From Vibrio rumoiensis (lineage in GTDB: Bacteria; Pseudomonadota; Gammaproteobacteria; Enterobacterales; Vibrionaceae): a DNA stretch of 64,000 bases. Within the stretch, counting starts at the first letter, position 1; each line of letters begins with the position of its first letter. Of this stretch, positions 35,501 to 44,399 are shown one piece after another. Where the stretch lies: the NCBI RefSeq assembly GCF_002218045.2, contig NZ_AP018685.1, positions 2,666,001 to 2,730,000 on the forward strand. The letters are read 5' to 3'. The notes beneath the pieces are model-generated. The model did not search any database. It saw only the letters and a program-made list of their open reading frames with translations, and had not been told where the DNA came from. The translations under genes and the position numbers were made by a program.

Positions 35501-36575
35501 GATCCGTTGTGCTGTCAACACGTAACGTGTCAGACATGAATGGGCCATGGTCTAAGTCATTAGTAAACAATACTTCAAGCTTTTTGTAGCCGGCTTGAGA
35601 AAGGTTCGCTAATGCTTCTAATGAAATTTCTTGGTTCGCTGCAACGATCAGTTCGCCAGTTGACTCATCAACATAATCTTTTGACGACACTTTGCCTACG
35701 ATGTACTCAACTGGTACTTCGATGAATTCGACACCATCTTTTTCAAGGTTACGAATGTGGCGAGCTGTTACACGACGACCAGCTTCTACGTATACGGTAC
35801 CATTTGATTCAATATCAAATGATGCGGTTTCACCACGTAGACGATCTGGTACCAACTCCATTAATAGAGTTTGGTCTTTCACTTCAAAGCGCACTTTTTC
35901 AAAGAAGATATCTAAGATTTCTTCTGTTGTTTTATGCAGCGCACGCAAAATAATTGATGCAGGAAGCTTACGACGACGGTCAATACGCACGTATAGGTTA
36001 TCTTTCGGATCGAATTCAAAATCCAACCACGAACCACGGTAAGGAATGACACGTGCGTTATAAAGCACTTTTCCTGACGAATGGGTTTTACCCTTATCGC
36101 TGTCGAAGAACACGCCTGGGCTTCGGTGCAACTGGGATACGATAACCCTCTCGGTACCATTAATTACGAAGGTACCATTGTCTGTCATAAGTGGAATTTC
36201 ACCCATGTAGACTTCTTGTTCTTTGATGTCTTTTACGGTACCTGCTGGTGCGTCTTTATCAAACACCACTAAGCGCAGTTTAACGCGTAGCGGCTTCGAA
36301 TAAGTGACGCCACGGATTTGACATTCTTTAACATCAAATACAGGCTCACCAAGACGGTAGCTAACGTATTGCAGCTCAGAATTGCCGTTATAGCTCTGAA
36401 TTGGAAAAACAGAACGGAAGGCAGCTTCAAGACCATATTGACCTTCAGGATCCTGTTCAATGAACTTGTCGAATGAATCGAGCTGGATCGATAGCAAATA
36501 TGGAACGTCCAAAACTTGTGGACGCTTACCAAAATCCTTACGGATGCGCTTTTTCTCGGTATAAGAGTAAACCAT
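32547..36575 (-). CDS. rpoB: RNA polymerase subunit beta
   Basis: The 1342-residue product starts [20 protein letters not shown] as in Vibrio and E. coli. Seen: rifampicin-region segments ([20 protein letters not shown] and [16 protein letters not shown]), the active-site [13 protein letters not shown] motif, and the C-terminal [20 protein letters not shown]. The rifampicin region appears wild type (the [20 protein letters not shown] string is unchanged compared with E. coli, as recalled). Preceded by the rplL-rpoB attenuator. Confidence 0.99.
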   Translation of the reverse strand: [1342 protein letters not shown]

Positions 36576-36786
36576 GGGGTTCCTCAGCTAGCTGATAAGT
36601 GACCCGAACTACCCAATCTCATTGCCATCAATCATATTGATAGAATGGGGATAGTGACTAACAACACTGTTTTCTCTGGACACCCTAACCTCATCTGAAA
36701 GAAGACTTCAGCAGAACCTTAGTAGTGTTTTTTGCTTGAATATAGACATCTAAACAGCGGGAAAATTAGTCTATACCCTACAGCGC

Positions 36787-36817
36787 AAAAAGGCCGGTGG
36801 TTAATTAACCACCAGCC
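36787..36817 (-). terminator. rplL-rpoB attenuator
   Basis: A perfect 18-base palindrome GGTGGTTAATTAACCACC (36796-36813), extended by GGC / GCC, followed on the minus strand by five U and GCG. A second hairpin TTAGCC / GGCTAA (36819-36835 region) precedes it. Known in E. coli as a partial terminator that lowers rpoBC expression relative to the ribosomal protein genes. Confidence 0.8.
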
Positions 36818-36849
36818 ATTAGCCTTTCGGCTAAGAAATCAAGTATAAA

Positions 36850-37218
36850 TTACTTAACTTCAACAGAAGCACCAGCTTCTTCTAGTTGTGCTTTAAGAGC
36901 TTCAGCTTCTTCTTTAGAAACACCTTCTTTAAGCGGAGCTGGAGCACCGTCAACTAGACCTTTAGCTTCTTTAAGACCTAGGCCAGTTGCGCCACGTACT
37001 GCTTTGATAACAGCAACTTTGTTACCGCCAGCAGCAGTTAGGATTACGTCAAATTCAGTTTGCTCTTCAGCAGCGTCACCGCCAGCTGCGCCGCCAGCAA
37101 CAACAGCTGCTGCAGCAGAAACGCCGAATTTTTCTTCCATAGCTTCGATAAGCTCAACAACTTGCATTACAGACATTTCTGCAACTGCGTCTAGGATTTG
37201 CTCGTTAGTAATAGACAT
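36850..37218 (-). CDS. rplL: Ribosomal protein L7/L12
   Basis: L7/L12 is the multicopy stalk protein that recruits GTPase translation factors. The 122-residue product has an N-terminal dimerisation domain, an Ala/Gly-rich hinge (AAAVVAGGAAGGDAA), and the C-terminal domain with KVAVIKAVRGATGLGLKEAK and the GAPAPLKEG loop. It lies 57 bases after rplJ and is followed by the attenuator before rpoB. Confidence 0.99.
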   Translation of the reverse strand: MSITNEQILDAVAEMSVMQVVELIEAMEEKFGVSAAAAVVAGGAAGGDAAEEQTEFDVILTAAGGNKVAVIKAVRGATGLGLKEAKGLVDGAPAPLKEGVSKEEAEALKAQLEEAGASVEVK

Positions 37219-37275
37219 AACAATTCTCTTTTAAGTTAACAATAAGTTTATTTAGCAATCAATAAAAAGCAAGGC

Positions 37276-37767
37276 TTATGCAGCGTCTTGTTTTTGATCG
37301 CGAACAGCAGCGATAGTACGTACCAACTTGCCAGCAGAAGCTTCTTTCATACACATCATTAAGCGTGCAATTGCTTCGTCGTAAGTAGGTAGTGTCGCTA
37401 GTACATCAGCGTCAGCTAATGCGCCTTCAAATGCAGCAGCTTTGATCTCAAATTTTTTGTTCTCTTTTGCGAAGTCTTTAAAAAGACGCGCAGCAGCACC
37501 TGGGTGCTCATTAGAGAAACCGATCAAAGTAGGACCAACGAATACGTCTGCTAGACATTCGTAGTCTGTACCAACTACTGCACGACGTGCTAATGTGTTA
37601 CGAACAACTTTCAAGTAAACACCCGCTTCGCGAGCTTGTTTACGTAGAGAAGTCATCGCGCCAACAGCAACGCCACGAGAGTCAGCAACAACTGCAGAAA
37701 GTGCACCACTGGCTGCTTCGTTAACTTCAGCAACAATTGCTTGTTTGTCTTGAAGATTTAAAGCCAT
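37276..37767 (-). CDS. rplJ: Ribosomal protein L10
   Basis: L10 anchors L7/L12 dimers on the ribosome. The 163-residue product has the start MALNLQDKQAIVAEVNEAA and the RNA-binding N-terminal domain with YLKVVRNTLARRAV; the C-terminal helix binds L7/L12. An AGGAG site precedes the ATG. In E. coli the L10-L7/L12 complex represses translation of rplJ via the mRNA leader; the leader here (37768-38015) is about 250 bases and structured, with an equivalent role inferred. Confidence 0.99.
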   Translation of the reverse strand: MALNLQDKQAIVAEVNEAASGALSAVVADSRGVAVGAMTSLRKQAREAGVYLKVVRNTLARRAVVGTDYECLADVFVGPTLIGFSNEHPGAAARLFKDFAKENKKFEIKAAAFEGALADADVLATLPTYDEAIARLMMCMKEASAGKLVRTIAAVRDQKQDAA

Positions 37768-38021
37768 TTGGATTTACTCCTGGTTGTAGTTACACCACTC
37801 ACTGATAATTCAATGAGCGTTCTTACGGTGCATTCCCAAATGAATATTTCTTTACAAAAATACGACCATCCGTTCGGGCACCATCTACGTAGGCAGTATT
37901 AAGTTAAACAATATATTATTGCTTAACGCCTACGGTCTTGGATGGAAGCATCATTTGCTCTGCCTTTGTCGAAAAAGACTTAGGCAAAATAAGTAACACT
38001 CCAACCATAATTAGGCGCAAA

Positions 38022-38050
38022 ATTATACACAAATTCTACGCCTAAGCAAA
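38022..38050 (-). promoter_or_regulatory. rplJL-rpoBC promoter
   Basis: On the minus strand TTTGCT (38045-38050) is 17 bases from TATAAT (38022-38027), right after the rplA stop codon. The leader that follows (to 37768) is the expected site of L10 autoregulation. Confidence 0.75.
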
Positions 38051-38054
38051 TTAA

Positions 38055-38759
38055 TTAAGCAACTGTTGTTTTAAGAGTCGCTTGATCAACTGCAACACCA
38101 GCACCCATAGTGGTAGAGATGCTTACTTTCTTAAGGAAAGTACCTTTCGCTGAAGAAGGTTTTGCTTTCTTAAGCGCAACTAATAGAGCTTCTAAGTTCT
38201 CTTGTAGTTGGTTTGCTTCGAAAGTAGCTTTACCAATTGTAGTGTGGATGATGCCATTTTTGTCGTTACGGTAACGAACCTGACCAGCTTTAGCATTCTT
38301 AACTGCTTCAGCAACGTTAGGAGTTACAGTACCAACTTTAGGGTTAGGCATAAGGCCACGTGGACCTAAGATAGTACCTAGTTGACCAACAACACGCATT
38401 GCATCAGGAGAAGCAACAACAACGTCGAAGTTCATTTCGCCTTTTTTCACTAGCTCAGCTAGATCTTCCATACCAACGATGTCTGCGCCAGCTGCTTTAG
38501 CGGCTTCAGCGTTTGCACCTTGAGTGAACACTGCTACGCGGATGTCACGACCAGTACCATGTGGAAGTACAGTTGCGCCACGAACGTTTTGGTCTGATTT
38601 ACGAGCATCGATGCCTAGGTTGACAGCAACGTCTACGCTTTCTACGAATTTAGCTGTTGCTAGTTCTTTTAGAAGAGCGATAGCTTCGTTGATTTCGTAT
38701 TCTTTAGTCACATCCACTTTGCCGCGGATAGTTTTCATACGCTTAGTAAGTTTTGCCAT
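38055..38759 (-). CDS. rplA: Ribosomal protein L1
   Basis: L1 binds the mobile L1 stalk of 23S rRNA. The 234-residue product contains KSDQNVRGATVLPHGTG, ILGPRGLMPNPKVGTVT, VRYRNDKNGIIHTTIG and a C-terminal VSISTTMGAGVAVD. It starts 4 bases after rplK, the usual rplKA pair. In E. coli L1 represses the operon by binding the rplK leader. Confidence 0.99.
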   Translation of the reverse strand: MAKLTKRMKTIRGKVDVTKEYEINEAIALLKELATAKFVESVDVAVNLGIDARKSDQNVRGATVLPHGTGRDIRVAVFTQGANAEAAKAAGADIVGMEDLAELVKKGEMNFDVVVASPDAMRVVGQLGTILGPRGLMPNPKVGTVTPNVAEAVKNAKAGQVRYRNDKNGIIHTTIGKATFEANQLQENLEALLVALKKAKPSSAKGTFLKKVSISTTMGAGVAVDQATLKTTVA

Positions 38760-38763
38760 GATC

Positions 38764-39192
38764 TTATCCCTCTACCACTAGGCCCATTGAACGAGCAGTA
38801 CCCGCGATAGAACGCTTCATCGCTTCGATGTCTGCGCCAGTCATATCTGCAGCTTTAGTTTCAGCAATCTCTTGGATCTGAGCATCAGTAATAGTACCAA
38901 CTTTCTCAGTGTTCGGACGGCCAGAACCAGACTTAATGCCAGCAGCTTTCTTAAGAAGAACAGCAGCAGGTGGAGTCTTAGTTACAAATGTGAAAGAACG
39001 GTCGTTGTATACAGAGATAACAACTGGAGTTGGAAGACCTTTCTCAATAGATTCTGTTTTTGCGTTAAACGCTTTACAGAATTCCATGATGTTTACACCA
39101 TGTTGACCTAGTGCTGGACCAACCGGTGGACTTGGGTTTGCCATACCAGCTGCAACTTGCAGTTTGATATAAGCTTCTACTTTCTTAGCCAT
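38764..39192 (-). CDS. rplK: Ribosomal protein L11
   Basis: L11 is part of the GTPase-associated centre and is the substrate of PrmA (gene at 465-1370). The 142-residue product has VEAYIKLQVAAGMANPSPPVGPALGQHGVN (in parts) at the N-terminus with the methylated lysine region, and the C-terminal rRNA-binding KKAAGIKSGSGRPNTEKVG. First gene of the rplKA unit, behind its own promoter at 39280-39308. Confidence 0.99.
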   Translation of the reverse strand: MAKKVEAYIKLQVAAGMANPSPPVGPALGQHGVNIMEFCKAFNAKTESIEKGLPTPVVISVYNDRSFTFVTKTPPAAVLLKKAAGIKSGSGRPNTEKVGTITDAQIQEIAETKAADMTGADIEAMKRSIAGTARSMGLVVEG

Positions 39193-39279
39193 TTTAATTC
39201 CTAATTTTTTGGGTACAAACGCTAATCGCTCGATCAGCTCCCCGCTAGCTTTACATTAATACCTGTAAAAAGGCGCGAA

Positions 39280-39308
39280 ATTATAGTCAAACCTCACGCC
39301 AAAAACAA
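39280..39308 (-). promoter_or_regulatory. rplKA promoter
   Basis: On the minus strand TTGTTT (39303-39308) is 17 bases from TATAAT (39280-39285), followed by a GC-rich TTCGCGCC discriminator, a hallmark of growth-rate-controlled promoters. It lies between nusG and rplK. Confidence 0.8.
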
Positions 39309-39337
39309 GTCTTTTGATGCTTTATTAAACAAACTTA

Positions 39338-39886
39338 TTAGTCTGCTTTTTCAACCTGACTGAATTCAAGCTCAACGGGAGTTGCACGACCAAAGATCGA
39401 TACAGACACTTTCAAGCGGCTTTTTTCATAGTCAACTTGTTCAACCGTACCATTGAAATCAGCAAATGGTCCTTCAGTAACGCGAACCACTTCACCTGCT
39501 TCAAATAACGTTTTCGGTCTTGGAGCTTCGCTCGCCTGCTCTAAACGATTCAAGATAGCTTCCGCTTCTTTATCCGTAATTGGAGCTGGACGGTCAGAGG
39601 TTCCACCAATAAAGCCCATAACACGTGGAATACTACGTACTAAGTGCCATGAATCATCATTCATTACCATTTGAACTAACACGTAGCCTGGAAAGAATTT
39701 ACGTTCACTCTTACGACGTTGACCAGCGCGCATTTCCACCACTTCTTCAGTAGGTACTAATACATCACCGAAAAACTCTTCCATAGCGTGCATTTTGATA
39801 TGTTCGCGAAGAGATTGTGCAACACGGCCTTCAAACCCAGAAAAGGCCTGAACGACATACCAGCGTTTTTTTGGTGCTTCACTCAT
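39338..39886 (-). CDS. nusG: Transcription termination/antitermination protein NusG
   Basis: NusG binds RNA polymerase and couples it to Rho, ribosomes or rRNA antitermination factors. The 182-residue product has the N-terminal NGN domain (KRWYVVQAFSGFEGRVAQSL, FPGYVLVQMVM) and the C-terminal KOW domain (GEVVRVTEGPFADFNGTVEQ). It lies 12 bases after secE. The NusG site on rRNA boxA transcripts appears in this window at the rRNA operon. Confidence 0.99.
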   Translation of the reverse strand: MSEAPKKRWYVVQAFSGFEGRVAQSLREHIKMHAMEEFFGDVLVPTEEVVEMRAGQRRKSERKFFPGYVLVQMVMNDDSWHLVRSIPRVMGFIGGTSDRPAPITDKEAEAILNRLEQASEAPRPKTLFEAGEVVRVTEGPFADFNGTVEQVDYEKSRLKVSVSIFGRATPVELEFSQVEKAD

Positions 39887-39898
39887 GTTTAAAACCCC

Positions 39899-40276
39899 TT
39901 ACACTCCAGTAGCTAGAGCAATTAAACGGACCATAATGCCGTCAATTCCCCATAACAATAGAGCCATTACAATACTTACAGCTAATACGATAAATGTCGT
40001 TTGCATTGTTTCTTGGCGTGTAGGCCAAACCACTTTGCGAACTTCAAGTTTTGCTTCTCGAGCAAACACGATCGTAGCTTTACCTTTCGTTGTTAATGCG
40101 GCAACACCAAGGGCTGCAGCAATCAAAATAACAACGGCTGCTGCACGAATTGCAACAGACATTTCACCATACAGGTAATTTCCCACAACAGCAGCAGCTA
40201 GCAGTGCAAAAGTGATAAACCACTTAAAAGCATCTGCCGCTTTTGAGCTCTCATGAGTTTCGGCTTTGGCTTTCAT
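39899..40276 (-). CDS. secE: Preprotein translocase subunit SecE
   Basis: SecE stabilises SecY in the Sec translocon. The 125-residue product has three membrane segments (residues about 18-36, 42-62 and 95-118) and the conserved cytoplasmic segment AKLEVRKVVWPTRQET. The frame begins two codons earlier at TTG, but ATG 40276 follows an AGG ribosome-binding site. It is the first gene of secE-nusG and lies after the tufB terminator. Confidence 0.97.
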   Translation of the reverse strand: MKAKAETHESSKAADAFKWFITFALLAAAVVGNYLYGEMSVAIRAAAVVILIAAALGVAALTTKGKATIVFAREAKLEVRKVVWPTRQETMQTTFIVLAVSIVMALLLWGIDGIMVRLIALATGV

Positions 40277-40451
40277 AAACAAACCTGTGAAAAGTTTTAC
40301 TTAAAAACGACAATAACCCCGCGACTGGCAGGGCTAACTCATTAGTTTAGGACAAGCCATCAACTAAATAAATTAGATATAAATCTAATACAATTCTTTG
40401 CTGAGTCAGTTACAAAACGACCAATTTATGCCTTCATTTTGTTCAGCGTAG

Positions 40452-40479
40452 AAAAAGGGCATCAAATGATGCCCTTTTT
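40452..40479 (-). terminator. tufB terminator
   Basis: A 12-base-pair stem AAAAAGGGCATC / GATGCCCTTTTT with loop AAAT, 51 bases after the tufB stop, separating it from secE-nusG. Confidence 0.95.
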
Positions 40480-40529
40480 GATAGTCGTTAGTCAAATACA
40501 ATTCGTATTTAAACTTAAAGTTTGGCTAA

Positions 40530-41714
40530 TTAAGCGATAACTTTCGCTACAACACCAGCACCAACTGTACGGCCACCTTCACGGATAGCAAAACGTAGAC
40601 CTTCGTCCATCGCGATTGGCGCGATTAGAGTAACTGTCATTTGTACGTTATCACCAGGCATTACCATCTCAACACCTTCTGGTAGTTGGATGTCGCCAGT
40701 TACGTCAGTTGTACGGAAGTAGAACTGTGGACGGTAACCTTTGAAGAATGGAGTATGACGACCACCTTCATCTTTCGAAAGTACGTATACTTCTGATTCG
40801 AAAGTTGTGTGTGGGTTGATTGAACCTTTAGCAGCCAATACTTGACCACGTTCAACGTCATCACGCTTAGTACCACGTAGAAGTGCACCAACGTTCTCAC
40901 CTGCACGACCTTCGTCAAGCAGTTTACGGAACATTTCAACACCAGTACAAGTCGTCAATGTAGTATCTTTGATACCAACGATTTCTACTTCGTCACCTAC
41001 ACGTAGGATACCACGCTCGATACGACCAGTTACAACAGTACCACGACCTTGAATTGAGAATACATCTTCAATTGGTAGTAAGAACGGTTGGTCTACTGCA
41101 CGCTCTGGCTCTGGGATGTAAGAATCTAGTGCTTCAGCAAGCTCAATGATTTTTGCTTCCCATTGCTCTTCGCCGTTTAGTGCGCCTAGAGCTGAACCTT
41201 GGATTACTGGTAAATCATCACCTGGGTAATCGTATTCAGAAAGAAGTTCACGAACTTCCATTTCAACTAGCTCAAGAAGCTCTTCATCATCAACCATGTC
41301 ACATTTGTTCATGAATACGATGATGTAAGGGATACCAACCTGACGACCAAGTAGGATGTGCTCACGAGTTTGTGGCATAGGACCATCAGTTGCAGCAACT
41401 ACTAGGATACCGCCGTCCATTTGCGCAGCACCAGTGATCATGTTTTTAACATAATCGGCGTGTCCTGGGCAGTCTACGTGTGCGTAGTGACGTGCTGGAG
41501 TATCGTACTCAACGTGAGAAGTTGCGATTGTGATACCACGCTCGCGCTCTTCTGGAGCGTTATCGATAGATGCGAAGTCTTTAGCTACACCGCCGTACAC
41601 TTTTGCAAGTGTAGTACAGATAGCAGCAGTAAGAGTTGTTTTACCGTGGTCAACGTGGCCGATAGTACCAACGTTTACGTGCGGTTTCGTACGTTCAAAT
41701 TTTTCTTTAGACAT
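40530..41714 (-). CDS. tufB: Elongation factor Tu
   Basis: EF-Tu brings aminoacyl-tRNA to the ribosome. The 394-residue product has GTPase motifs GHVDHGKT (19-26), DCPGHADY and NKCD, and the switch RGITIATSHVEYDT. It follows four tRNA genes, the same thrU-tyrU-glyT-thrT-tufB order known in E. coli, so it is called tufB; a second tuf gene is usual in this group. It is cotranscribed with the tRNAs from the promoter at 42264-42292. Confidence 0.98.
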   Translation of the reverse strand: MSKEKFERTKPHVNVGTIGHVDHGKTTLTAAICTTLAKVYGGVAKDFASIDNAPEERERGITIATSHVEYDTPARHYAHVDCPGHADYVKNMITGAAQMDGGILVVAATDGPMPQTREHILLGRQVGIPYIIVFMNKCDMVDDEELLELVEMEVRELLSEYDYPGDDLPVIQGSALGALNGEEQWEAKIIELAEALDSYIPEPERAVDQPFLLPIEDVFSIQGRGTVVTGRIERGILRVGDEVEIVGIKDTTLTTCTGVEMFRKLLDEGRAGENVGALLRGTKRDDVERGQVLAAKGSINPHTTFESEVYVLSKDEGGRHTPFFKGYRPQFYFRTTDVTGDIQLPEGVEMVMPGDNVQMTVTLIAPIAMDEGLRFAIREGGRTVGAGVVAKVIA

Positions 41715-41813
41715 GGATAGTCCCTCTAGGTACGGATTTAGGTGGCTTTGATGACCACGTAACCAAAAAAATGGTAATTAAGTATATATCAAAAGGAAAA
41801 CATTGCTTAGAAC

Positions 41814-41889
41814 TGGTGCTGATAGGCGGATTTGAACCGCCGACCTCACCCTTACCAAGGGTGCGCTCTACCAACTGAGCTATATCAGC
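41814..41889 (-). tRNA. thrT: tRNA-Thr (GGT)
   Basis: A 76-base cloverleaf with encoded CCA. Acceptor GCTGATA / TATCAGC; the anticodon loop TTGGTAA gives GGT (Thr). Last tRNA before tufB. Confidence 0.97.
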
Positions 41890-41903
41890 AACATAAATAC
41901 GGT

Positions 41904-41978
<75 letters not shown>

Positions 41979-42047
41979 ACACGTGTAACTCTTGAGCGCT
42001 ATTTTCGCAATTTATTTGCAATTATTTTTATAAAACAAATGCCAATA

Positions 42048-42132
<85 letters not shown>

Positions 42133-42174
42133 AAATTTTTTATTGCTTGCCATGTTCTTATTCTAAAGAAGAAA

Positions 42175-42250
<76 letters not shown>

Positions 42251-42263
42251 GCAAGTGGTGCGA

Positions 42264-42292
42264 ATTCTATTGAATGTTCGAAAAGCTTGCAA
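42264..42292 (-). promoter_or_regulatory. thrU-tufB promoter
   Basis: On the minus strand TTGCAA (42287-42292) is 17 bases from TAGAAT (42264-42269), 14 bases before the first tRNA. Confidence 0.85.
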
Positions 42293-42457
42293 GGGTAAAA
42301 TGCAAAAAACCATTATTTTCACTGATGGAATAATAAATCGGGCATAAATAGAGCAAAAATTAACGAATATCCTACCAAAGTCACCTAACACTTATTTGAA
42401 ATCGCCGGCGCTTGGTGTATCTTCGCTCATCCTTTTTGGTTATTTTCGAGTCTTTTT

Positions 42458-43381
42458 ATGAATCCATACCTTTCATACAACAGAAGTCAGTGGTCTGAGT
42501 TAAGAAATTCAGTTCCTATGACACTTACACCTGAAGACTTGGAAGAACTACAAGGGATTAATGAAAGCTTATCGATGGATGAAGTAACCAAAATTTATCT
42601 GCCGTTATCCCGCTTGTTAAACTTATACGTTGAAGCCCGCCAGAGCCGTAATCAGGTTTTACATCAATTTTTTAATAAAGAAGAAAAGTCACCTCCTTTT
42701 ATTATTGGCATTGCAGGAAGTGTTGCCGTTGGAAAAAGCACAACGGCACGATTGTTAACCGCTTTGCTATCTCGTTGGGAAAATCACCCAAAAGTGGAAT
42801 TAATCACCACCGATGGTTTTCTGCATCCCAACCAAACCTTACTTAATAGTAACCTAATGACTAAAAAGGGATTCCCAGAGTCGTACGATACAAAATCGCT
42901 CGTGGAATTTTTAAATGATGTCAAAGCTTGCAAAAGACACATACAGGTTCCTGTATATTCACACATTACTTATGACATCACAGATGAAGTAAAAACCGTT
43001 GATCAGCCTGATGTTTTAATTATTGAAGGGCTTAACGTTCTGCAAAGTGGTAGTGATTATCCAGAAAATCCTTTCAAAATTTTCATATCTGACTTCTTAG
43101 ATTTTTCTATTTATGTCGATGCAGAGACGAAACAAATCGAAGAATGGTACATCTCTCGCTTTATGAAATTACGTAAAGGCGCCTTTACCAAACCAGGTTC
43201 TTATTTTAGTCATTACACAAAATTAACCGAACAAGAATCTATCGATAAAGCAAAAAGTATTTGGAACTCGATCAATGGTATTAACTTACAGCAAAATATA
43301 TTGCCAACGAAAGACAGAGCGCAACTAATATTGCGCAAGGGTGCGGACCATATGGTCGAAGAGGTTCATTTGAGAAAATAG
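42458..43381 (+). CDS. coaA: Pantothenate kinase, type I
   Basis: CoaA phosphorylates pantothenate with ATP, the first and regulated step of coenzyme A synthesis. The 307-residue product has the P-loop GSVAVGKS at 87-94, the YSHITYDI and NVLQSGSDYP segments and a C-terminal match to E. coli CoaA (KQNILPTKDRAQLILRKGADH in parts). It lies next to the thrU operon as in E. coli. panF at the window start supplies its substrate. Confidence 0.97.
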   Translation: MNPYLSYNRSQWSELRNSVPMTLTPEDLEELQGINESLSMDEVTKIYLPLSRLLNLYVEARQSRNQVLHQFFNKEEKSPPFIIGIAGSVAVGKSTTARLLTALLSRWENHPKVELITTDGFLHPNQTLLNSNLMTKKGFPESYDTKSLVEFLNDVKACKRHIQVPVYSHITYDITDEVKTVDQPDVLIIEGLNVLQSGSDYPENPFKIFISDFLDFSIYVDAETKQIEEWYISRFMKLRKGAFTKPGSYFSHYTKLTEQESIDKAKSIWNSINGINLQQNILPTKDRAQLILRKGADHMVEEVHLRK

Positions 43382-43400
43382 AACCTCAAATTTAGGGCAG

Positions 43401-44378
43401 TTATTCCACTTTTCTTAGCGAAATCTCACCACCAAGATAGGTCTCAAGCCCTTGCTCTGTTTCCAACAAAATACCACCTTGCTGGTTGATGCCTTTACCA
43501 ATCCCTTGTATTTCCTTATGACCCATTAATAATTTAATTGCTTTATTTTTAAAGTTATCCAGTTCATTCCAGCGCTCAACAAAACCGGCCATACCTTGAT
43601 TTTCGTACTGCTCTAATACTTGTTTCCAGGCCTCGATGAGTGCGATAACAATTTCACTTCTAGAGGGAATATCGCCAGTAAAAACCTGGTTTAAATTAGC
43701 CCATGGTTGGTCGATAGTACTTCCATCAACTTTCATATTAATGTTAAGTCCCATACCAATAACTAGATGCGCCACACCTCCTGTTTGCGCTGACATTTCA
43801 ACTAAAATTCCGGCCAATTTTTTATCTTCAAAATAAAGATCATTCGGCCATTTCAACTTTAGTCCTTCAGCCCCCAAACCTTCTAACGCATCAACAATCG
43901 CGACACCAATAGCAAGACTCAGCCCCATTGCTGCGGCAACACCTGATTCTAATTGCCAATACATTGAAAAATACAAATTAGAACCAAAAGGAGAAGCCCA
44001 TTGTCGACCTCTTCGTCCTCTTCCTTGCGCCTGGTATTCTGCAATACAAACAGATCCACTTGGCCGCTCATTAATATGATCAAGCAAATATTGGTTAGTC
44101 GAATCGATGACCGGAAATAACTCAACAGGCACAGAAGATCCAGACTGAATGATATCTAGATCTAATAAATCGATAGGGGAAGAAAGTTGATAGCCTTTCC
44201 CTTGAACTCGATAAATATCAATCCCCCACTCTTGAATGCCTTTGATATGCTTACTAATTGCGGCTCTTGATATACCTAACTGCTCGCCCAAACCCTCCCC
44301 CGAGTGGAAATATCCATCAGATAATTGTTTAATTATACGTAACTTAACATCGTGTAATTTAGGCTTGTTATCAGTCAT
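43401..44378 (-). CDS. birA: Biotin ligase and bio operon repressor BirA
   Basis: BirA attaches biotin to the biotin carboxyl carrier protein and, when charged, represses bio genes. The 325-residue product keeps both parts: an N-terminal winged helix (about 14-60, QLGISRAAISKHIKGIQEWG) and the catalytic domain with GRGRRGRQW (biotinoyl-AMP loop), LKWPNDLYFEDKKLAGILVE and GMGLNINM. The C-terminal SH3-like domain is present. It starts 21 bases after murB, as in E. coli. Confidence 0.97.
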   Translation of the reverse strand: MTDNKPKLHDVKLRIIKQLSDGYFHSGEGLGEQLGISRAAISKHIKGIQEWGIDIYRVQGKGYQLSSPIDLLDLDIIQSGSSVPVELFPVIDSTNQYLLDHINERPSGSVCIAEYQAQGRGRRGRQWASPFGSNLYFSMYWQLESGVAAAMGLSLAIGVAIVDALEGLGAEGLKLKWPNDLYFEDKKLAGILVEMSAQTGGVAHLVIGMGLNINMKVDGSTIDQPWANLNQVFTGDIPSRSEIVIALIEAWKQVLEQYENQGMAGFVERWNELDNFKNKAIKLLMGHKEIQGIGKGINQQGGILLETEQGLETYLGGEISLRKVE

Positions 44379-44399
44379 GGCGGTTCCTAAATATTGAGA

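Noticed and set aside
40372..40389. AT-rich inverted repeat ATTAGAT / ATCTAAT between tufB and secE
   Set aside because: Short and AT-rich, no T run; likely by chance or part of the secE promoter region, whose elements I could not fix.
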